From contig PCYA01000017.1 in the NCBI GenBank assembly GCA_002762795.1, positions 64,801 to 108,648 of the forward strand: a DNA stretch of 43,848 nt. Direction: 5' to 3'. Position numbers and translations under genes: made by a program. The number at the start of each line of letters is the position of its first letter. Position 1 is the first letter of the stretch. This DNA is from Candidatus Woesearchaeota archaeon CG10_big_fil_rev_8_21_14_0_10_37_12 (GTDB taxonomy: Archaea > Nanobdellota > Nanobdellia > Woesearchaeales > ARS49). Positions 39,067 through 43,848 of this stretch are shown piece by piece. Below the pieces are notes generated by a model that made no database searches, had not been told where the DNA came from, and worked only from the letters and a program-made list of their open reading frames with translations.

Positions 39067-39228
39067 ACATGTCGGAATGCCACTCGTGTGTATCACGAGT
39101 GGTTTACTGGAGCGAGTGGCATTCCGAGCATGATCAAGAACCACTGGACTATATTATCTTATAATTTTCTGAACAGTCATGCCACTGGTGTTGAACGACG
39201 AAGGAGCGATCACCAGTGGTTCTTGACA
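39067..39228 (+). mobile_element. E1 palindromic element, copy C
   Basis: A 162-bp uninterrupted copy starting ACATGTCGGAATGCC and ending CACCAGTGGTTCTTGACA. Its left hairpin loop CCACTCGTGTGTATCACGAGTGG is the intact form of the site disrupted in copy B. Its right end reaches into the cytidylate kinase frame on the minus strand and provides the last codons and TGA (39210-39212). It separates the cytidylate kinase and FKBP genes. Confidence 0.78.
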
Positions 39229-39764
39229 AACTCCACAATTTCTTTAACGATTTTTTCAGGAGTTTTATTGCTTGTATCAACAATTAAATCATAGTTTTCT
39301 TTTGCAACGTAGTCGATATTATAATGCTGCTTGTATCTACTGATATCTCTGGCTAATCTATCTTTCACACTCTTAATTGCATCATCCAGATTGTGAATGT
39401 CTTGTTCTTGCCCTCTTCGTTGTTTTTGTACGTCGCCAAATATTCTTTCTGCTGCAACTTCTGGCTTCACTGTCAAGAAAATTTTGATTGCGCTTGGAAT
39501 AAAATGAAAAGCCAATCTTGAATCGATGATAAAGTTATCTTCTTTTTCAGCAAGTTCTACAGTTCTTTTGTCTGTTTCTTTATCTATTTCTCCGCCGTCT
39601 AGTGCAGCAAGTTGTTGTAATTCTGCTAACTGCATCTCGCGTTCTTCTGCAATTTTCCGCATAAAATCTCCTGCAGAGTAATGATTTAACTTGAGTTCTT
39701 TAGCAATGAGTTTTGCTACTGTGCTTTTTCCGCTGCCCGGCGTTCCGCTTATCGTGAGGATCAT
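39210..39764 (-). CDS. cmk: Cytidylate kinase, archaeal type
   Basis: A 184-residue kinase that phosphorylates CMP/dCMP. The P-loop is SGTPGSGKSTVAKLIA (6-21); HYSAGDFMRKIAEERE is the NMP-binding part of this short archaeal family, and NFIIDSRLAFHFIP follows. The lid region has QKQRRGQEQDIHNLDDAIKS. The last five residues, VKNHW, and the stop codon lie inside E1 copy C, so the native C-terminus has been replaced or the gene ended close to the insertion site. Confidence 0.93.
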   Translation of the reverse strand: MILTISGTPGSGKSTVAKLIAKELKLNHYSAGDFMRKIAEEREMQLAELQQLAALDGGEIDKETDKRTVELAEKEDNFIIDSRLAFHFIPSAIKIFLTVKPEVAAERIFGDVQKQRRGQEQDIHNLDDAIKSVKDRLARDISRYKQHYNIDYVAKENYDLIVDTSNKTPEKIVKEIVEFVKNHW

Positions 39765-39869
39765 ATTTTTTGATTTCGCTTGTTGTATTTTTAAGTGTTG
39801 TGAAAGCTTTAAGTATTCGTTGTTACTCCATAAAGACTAGAAAGCAACGCTTTCTGTGTGAGTGAGATT

Positions 39870-40265
39870 ATGGGAACAACCAATAATGGAGAAGTAACTG
39901 TACAATATATTTTAAGCCCTGATAAAGGAGAAACAGCCTATAAAGGTGATGTTCAACAATTAGTCTGGTATGCTGGGCTTAAGAACGGCATGTATCAGAG
40001 AGGTTGGAATAACCAGCAAGCCCCACAATCAGCAATTGATCGTTTTATCAAGGCAGGTGCGGCATTTGAGTTACCACAACCAGTTGAGATTAGCACTGAT
40101 CAAAACATTTATTTTGGGAGATCAGGTGTAGTGTATGTTGGAGCAAGAGTGAAAAACAAAGAAACGTACCCTGCACAAGACATGGCAAATCCTGATCAAA
40201 TAACACTTGGAAAGATTGTTGGTGAGCAAATGATTTGGGTAAACCGCGAAGAACTAGAGAACTAA
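39870..40265 (+). CDS. Hypothetical soluble protein
   Basis: A 131-residue protein I do not recognise. The sequence NGEVTVQYILSPDKGETAYKG and VYVGARVKNKETYPAQDMA suggests a beta-rich fold with two short helices; no signal peptide, membrane segment or cysteine is present. I use ATG at 39870; a GTG four codons upstream is also in frame. A TATA-like CTTTAAGTATT lies about 50 bases before. Possibly in an operon with the next gene, 34 bases later. Confidence 0.55.
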   Translation: MGTTNNGEVTVQYILSPDKGETAYKGDVQQLVWYAGLKNGMYQRGWNNQQAPQSAIDRFIKAGAAFELPQPVEISTDQNIYFGRSGVVYVGARVKNKETYPAQDMANPDQITLGKIVGEQMIWVNREELEN

Positions 40266-40299
40266 CTTTTTTCTTAAATTTGTAGCAAAAGAATTTAAT

Positions 40300-40932
40300 A
40301 TGTGTAGTTCGTACGATGCTGCCATGACTCTTGATGTTGATGCTGAATTTAAACACGTTGATAGATTGCTTACTGTTAATGATTATGCATTGCGGGTTAC
40401 TCTAAAATCAGACGGGAGGAAAGAGTGTATTACTGCGTGGTATGTTAGTTTATCAGAGCTGGCAAGACAGGTAGCAATAAGAGGCGGAAGTACTGATCGC
40501 GATAATTTGCTTGAATTGACAAAAACAGGTCAAGTAGATGATGACGATAAGCTTGATGAAACTGCAAAAAGCCACCTGTCAGTTTACCCAGCAACTCCTA
40601 ATTATGCTGCTGCGAAACGAGGCAATGGTCATTATACGCATCGTGTGCACAGTGCAATTATTGCTGCAACACGCGCAGCTGAAAAGTCAAGAGGAGATCC
40701 TTTAGAAGGTATCAATTACGCCGCTGAATATAGTGATAAAGTGCCAAGAACAGGCTTAGATGATGTTGTGGAGTGCGGAAAAGATTTGTTTTTTGTTAAC
40801 ACAAGTTCTGGTATTCGTGCAGAAGTGCTTACTCGCGGTACATTGCCTGAAATTTACGCGTTCAGCATGCAAAGGTCATTTAAGGAAGTTTATGATGAGT
40901 TTGTAAGTGATGCTGAACAAAGTACATTTTAG
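40300..40932 (+). CDS. Hypothetical soluble protein
   Basis: A 210-residue protein, not recognised. It opens MCSSYDAAMTLDVDAEFKHV, has an alpha-beta first half (DYALRVTLKSDGRKECITAW) and a helical second half with HYTHRVHSAIIAATRAAEKS. No signal or membrane segment is visible. It ends 60 bases before the thermosome gene, which has its own TATA box, so the two are probably separate units. Confidence 0.55.
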   Translation: MCSSYDAAMTLDVDAEFKHVDRLLTVNDYALRVTLKSDGRKECITAWYVSLSELARQVAIRGGSTDRDNLLELTKTGQVDDDDKLDETAKSHLSVYPATPNYAAAKRGNGHYTHRVHSAIIAATRAAEKSRGDPLEGINYAAEYSDKVPRTGLDDVVECGKDLFFVNTSSGIRAEVLTRGTLPEIYAFSMQRSFKEVYDEFVSDAEQSTF

Positions 40933-40950
40933 CTTAGCAATTCCATAATC

Positions 40951-40959
40951 TATTTAAAC
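40951..40959 (+). promoter_or_regulatory. TATA box for the thermosome gene
   Basis: TATTTAAAC lies 33 bases before the ATG at 40993, with GGGGAG as a ribosome-binding site eight bases before the start. The arrangement gives a short leader and agrees with strong expression of a chaperonin. Confidence 0.5.
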
Positions 40960-40992
40960 AACCTCTTTTATCTTTATTGCAGGGGAGTTACA

Positions 40993-42621
40993 ATGTCAAA
41001 CAAAGAAATTCAACCAATTTTTATCATGTCAGAAGGCACGCAGCGCACTACTGGAAAGAATGCGCAAAGGAACAATATTCTCGCTGCAAAACTTGTTGCA
41101 GAAACAGTGCGTACAACCCTTGGCCCTAAAGGAATGGATAAAATGATTGTTGATTCCATGGGCGATATTACTATTACTAATGATGGTGTAACCATATTGG
41201 AAGAAATGCAAGTAGAGCATCCTGCTGCAAAAATGATTGTTGAGATTGCAAAAACACAAGAGACTGAAGTAGGAGATGGTACAACAACAGCAGTTGTTAT
41301 TGCAGGCGAACTGTTAAAACTTGCAGAGGATTTGTTGAACCAAAATGTGCATCCAACTGTTATCGCAAAAGGTTTCAGAATGGCTGAACTAAAGGCACAG
41401 CAGTTGCTTCAAACAATCGCTGCTCCTGTCACACAGCAAGATACTGATATTTTGCAAAAGATTGCAGCAACAGCCTTGACTGGCAAGGGTGCTGAGAGTG
41501 CTAAAGAAGTCTTGTCAAAGATAGCAGTTGAAGCTGTTAAGCGAGTTATGGAAACTAATGGTGAAATTTCTTTTGATCGTGATCATATCAAACTTGAAAA
41601 ACAAACTGGCGAGCCTGTCGAGAATACGAGACTCATAGAGGGCGTAGTAATTGAAAAAGAGGCAGTACATCCAGGAATGCCAAAGAAAATACAGGATGCA
41701 AAGATCGCGCTGCTTGATGCTGCTGTTGAAATCAAAGATACAGAAGTTGATGCAAAAATTCAAATTACTGACCCTGCTCAAATGCAGGCATTTTTGAATC
41801 AAGAAGAACACATGCTTACCGAAATGGTGAACTCAATTGTAAAGTCTGGTGCAACTGTCGTGTTTTGTCAGAAAGGTATTGATGATCTTGCACAACATTT
41901 TCTTTCAAAGAAAGGTATTTTTGCTGCACGACGCGTGAAAAAAAGCGATCTTGAAGCATTATCGCGCGCGACAGGCGGCAGAATCGTTTCGTCTATTCGT
42001 GATTTAACAGCAGACGACCTCGGCAATGCCGGTTTAGTGGAAGAAAAAAAGATCGGTCAGGAAGATATGACTTTTGTTACTGGTTGTAAAAATCCTAAGT
42101 CTGTAACTATCCTTGTCAGAGGAGGAACAGAGCATATTGTAGATGAAGCAAAACGTGCATTGGTTGATGCAATTGGTGATGTTGCTGCTGCACTAAAGAA
42201 TGGAAAAATTGTTGCTGGTGCAGGAGCGTCTGAAATTGAAGTTGCAAGAGGGCTCAGAGCATACGCTGAAACTTTAATTGGTAGAGAACAGCTTGCAGTA
42301 CGCGCGTTTGCTGAAGCGCTGGAAGTTATTCCAAGAACGCTTGCTGAGAACGGCGGTCTTGATCCTATTGATATGCTTGTTGAATTAAAAGCAGCGCATG
42401 ATCGCGGAGAAAAATGGGCTGGTGTTGATGTATTCCAAGGCAAAGTTGTTGATGCTTGGGCAGCAGGAGTTATTGAACCATTGAAAATTAAAACACAAGC
42501 TTTAAGTTCAGCATCAGAGGTTGCGCAGATGATATTGAGAATTGACGATGTTATTGCTGGCGGTTCTTCAAAATCACAAGCTCCTATGCCAGGAATGCCT
42601 CCTGGTGGAATGGAGTATTAG
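40993..42621 (+). CDS. thsA: Thermosome, group II chaperonin subunit
   Basis: A 542-residue subunit of the archaeal double-ring chaperonin that folds proteins with [17 protein letters not shown] (41-54) and NDGVTIL (63-69) are equatorial ATP-binding motifs, [15 protein letters not shown] (94-108) the catalytic loop, and [18 protein letters not shown] is near the end. The C-terminus has the flexible [10 protein letters not shown] tail. Length is standard. Only one subunit gene lies in the window. Confidence 0.96.
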   Translation: MSNKEIQPIFIMSEGTQRTTGKNAQRNNILAAKLVAETVRTTLGPKGMDKMIVDSMGDITITNDGVTILEEMQVEHPAAKMIVEIAKTQETEVGDGTTTAVVIAGELLKLAEDLLNQNVHPTVIAKGFRMAELKAQQLLQTIAAPVTQQDTDILQKIAATALTGKGAESAKEVLSKIAVEAVKRVMETNGEISFDRDHIKLEKQTGEPVENTRLIEGVVIEKEAVHPGMPKKIQDAKIALLDAAVEIKDTEVDAKIQITDPAQMQAFLNQEEHMLTEMVNSIVKSGATVVFCQKGIDDLAQHFLSKKGIFAARRVKKSDLEALSRATGGRIVSSIRDLTADDLGNAGLVEEKKIGQEDMTFVTGCKNPKSVTILVRGGTEHIVDEAKRALVDAIGDVAAALKNGKIVAGAGASEIEVARGLRAYAETLIGREQLAVRAFAEALEVIPRTLAENGGLDPIDMLVELKAAHDRGEKWAGVDVFQGKVVDAWAAGVIEPLKIKTQALSSASEVAQMILRIDDVIAGGSSKSQAPMPGMPPGGMEY

Positions 42622-42661
42622 TTTAACAACATTTATAAAATAACTATTTGTTTCATACATT

Positions 42662-43174
42662 ATGGAACCAGATCAAATTCTCAAAAAGTTAGAAACAGAT
42701 TTCAATAAAGTTAAAAAAGAATTAAAGATCAAACAATCTTTAGACGAATTAGACAACTTGTTTTCAGTCAGAGAGATTGTACTGGATAAAGGTCGTGTTC
42801 CGTTGGATCTTGGAAGATCATTGGCATCTATTGCAGTAAATTTTTACATGGGTTGGTATAATTATCTGAATGGTTTAATCATGCCAAATCCTGGTTTTAT
42901 TGCGAGTATGAATGAAAGCAGCATTTTTTCTGAAGAAGATAAAGATAAAATTCATATTTTGATGAGCAAACTTATGGCATTGAGTAGTTTGAATGGCAGA
43001 ATTACAACGTCAAAAGATAAAAAATTAGCAGCAGAAGTGATTGATCGTGCAATTGCCTTATGGCCTGAGTTTTCCAAAGAGGTTGATGAACTGCTGCAAA
43101 GAGTTAACGCAATGTGGGAAAAGCGCAGCAAAGATCAGCCTCAGAAGAAAAGACCGCAGTCGCATTATGGTTAA
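42662..43174 (+). CDS. Hypothetical helical protein
   Basis: A 170-residue, largely helical soluble protein (ILKKLETDFNKVKKELKIK; IHILMSKLMALSSLNGRI). The middle FYMGWYNYLNGLIMPNPGF is hydrophobic and aromatic and may be a buried helix or a membrane-touching one. The C-terminus is basic and polar (KRSKDQPQKKRPQSHYG). It starts 41 bases after the thermosome stop, with ATTTATAAAATAAC between, so it has its own promoter. No family recognised. Confidence 0.55.
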   Translation: MEPDQILKKLETDFNKVKKELKIKQSLDELDNLFSVREIVLDKGRVPLDLGRSLASIAVNFYMGWYNYLNGLIMPNPGFIASMNESSIFSEEDKDKIHILMSKLMALSSLNGRITTSKDKKLAAEVIDRAIALWPEFSKEVDELLQRVNAMWEKRSKDQPQKKRPQSHYG

Positions 43175-43237
43175 ATAGGTAAAACATTTATATACTGAAG
43201 CATCTACGTGATATATAATAATAAAAAAGGTGATCCC

Positions 43238-43834
43238 ATGACTGATGAGAAAAAGTCTCCAGAGCATGACGAGTACGAGTTATTGCCCCATAGAGAAATT
43301 GAAGATTTAAAGTCTGAGCTGGCGAAATTAAAAGAATTTGAGATTGCACCAAGCAAGCGATTGCAAGTTTCTTTGTTAGAGCTTAATACAAAGCTTGACA
43401 AATTAATAACTATTTTTGAAGATGCGACGCACGAGCTGCGCATTGAAGAAGGTGGTTTGAGTTTTTCAGAAAAAATGCGTCCGATGCTTGACAAGATGAA
43501 TAAGATTCTCGAGCAGAATTCAGAGATCGCATCTGCTGTTCTTACGCTTGCTGATATGGTGAAGGGAAAAGGACCAACATCTTCAAGAAGTTTGAGTCCT
43601 GAATTTCCGCCGTTAGAGCGAGAGTCTTCGCTTCCCCCTTTGCCAAAACGGTTTGAAGCTCCTTCATTTGAAGAAGGTCCAGAACTTCCGCCTCTTCCGT
43701 ATTCAGAAAACGAAGGTTTAGCTCCTCCTTTTGGAAGAGAATTTCCGGGGTCATCAGAAGATATGATTGTCCCTGGTGTTCCTCCTGGACCGCCGCTTCC
43801 TCCGTTGCCAAGAAAGAGAACTTTTGGTCTGTAA
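43238..43834 (+). CDS. Coiled-coil protein with Pro-rich tail
   Basis: A 198-residue protein. Residues 1-115 are charged helices (EIEDLKSELAKLKEFEIA; LDKMNKILEQNSEIASAVL), likely coiled coil. Residues 120-198 are Pro-rich with repeated PPLP blocks (FPPLERESSLPPLPKRF; PGPPLPPLPRKR), resembling ligands for polyproline-binding domains. The start is ATG at 43238, with AAAGGTGAT six bases upstream; a longer frame to 43208 is less likely. ATTTATATAC at 43186-43195 is the probable TATA box. Function unknown. Confidence 0.6.
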   Translation: MTDEKKSPEHDEYELLPHREIEDLKSELAKLKEFEIAPSKRLQVSLLELNTKLDKLITIFEDATHELRIEEGGLSFSEKMRPMLDKMNKILEQNSEIASAVLTLADMVKGKGPTSSRSLSPEFPPLERESSLPPLPKRFEAPSFEEGPELPPLPYSENEGLAPPFGREFPGSSEDMIVPGVPPGPPLPPLPRKRTFGL

Positions 43835-43848
43835 AATATGAAACCGCT

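Overview
The window looks like a chromosome segment of a small-genome archaeon, most likely of the DPANN/Woesearchaeota type. Archaeal informational genes are present: ribosomal proteins eS6 and uL11, Spt5, a Sec61-gamma-type SecE, a group II chaperonin (thermosome), Dph6 and archaeal Elp3. Two tRNAs carry introns at 37/38 in bulge-helix-bulge folds. TATA-like boxes (TTTAAATA) lie about 20-35 bases before many starts, alongside Shine-Dalgarno sites. Mixed in are bacterial-looking genes: class I GAPDH, class II LysRS, NAD-type malic enzyme, DoxX/MauE and DUF1385. Many short secreted, lipo- and membrane proteins of unknown function are also typical of such archaea. The lineage is inferred from gene content only.

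Layout. 1-5.9 kb: two membrane proteins, a SET-domain methyltransferase, a Nudix hydrolase, a DUF1385 protein and a tandem pair of sugar-nucleotidyltransferase paralogs. 5.9-9.9 kb: an accessory zone with interspersed palindromic elements, tRNA-Pro(GGG), a coiled-coil protein ending in a RelE-like domain, and remnants of an Lrp-like gene and a Nudix gene. 9.9-14.5 kb: flavin reductase, an unknown gene, a 56-residue acidic protein, a large beta-helix lipoprotein and a frameshifted acetyltransferase. 14.7-22 kb: malic enzyme and pyrophosphatase, eS6, a Dph6/glutaminase pair, a divergent protein kinase and LysRS. 22-30 kb: membrane proteins, tRNA-Pro(UGG), a 2-hydroxyacid dehydrogenase, GAPDH, cyclophilin lipoprotein, an m5C methyltransferase and tRNA-Leu(CAA). 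30-34.9 kb: Elp3 and a run of overlapping envelope genes that share an extracellular domain. 34.9-39.8 kb: the rpl11-spt5-secE-ftsZ block, FKBP and cytidylate kinase. 39.8-43.8 kb: unknown genes around the thermosome.

The least ordinary content is a set of non-autonomous palindromic elements, named here E1-E4. E1 (four copies, one partial) carries subterminal hairpins. One E1 copy is interrupted, inside the loop of its left hairpin, by a clean 97-bp E2 insertion with no target duplication. E1 and E2 share the terminal sequence TTCTTGACA, and no transposase is in the window. An E1 copy supplies the last codons and the stop of cytidylate kinase. E4 occurs twice; the copy between secE and spt5 contains a ladder of five hairpins that differ in sequence but share one geometry. 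Other points of note are a tRNA-Pro with A19/U56 in place of the usual G19/C56, a kinase lacking the catalytic-loop Asn, and a possible glutaminase partner for Dph6.
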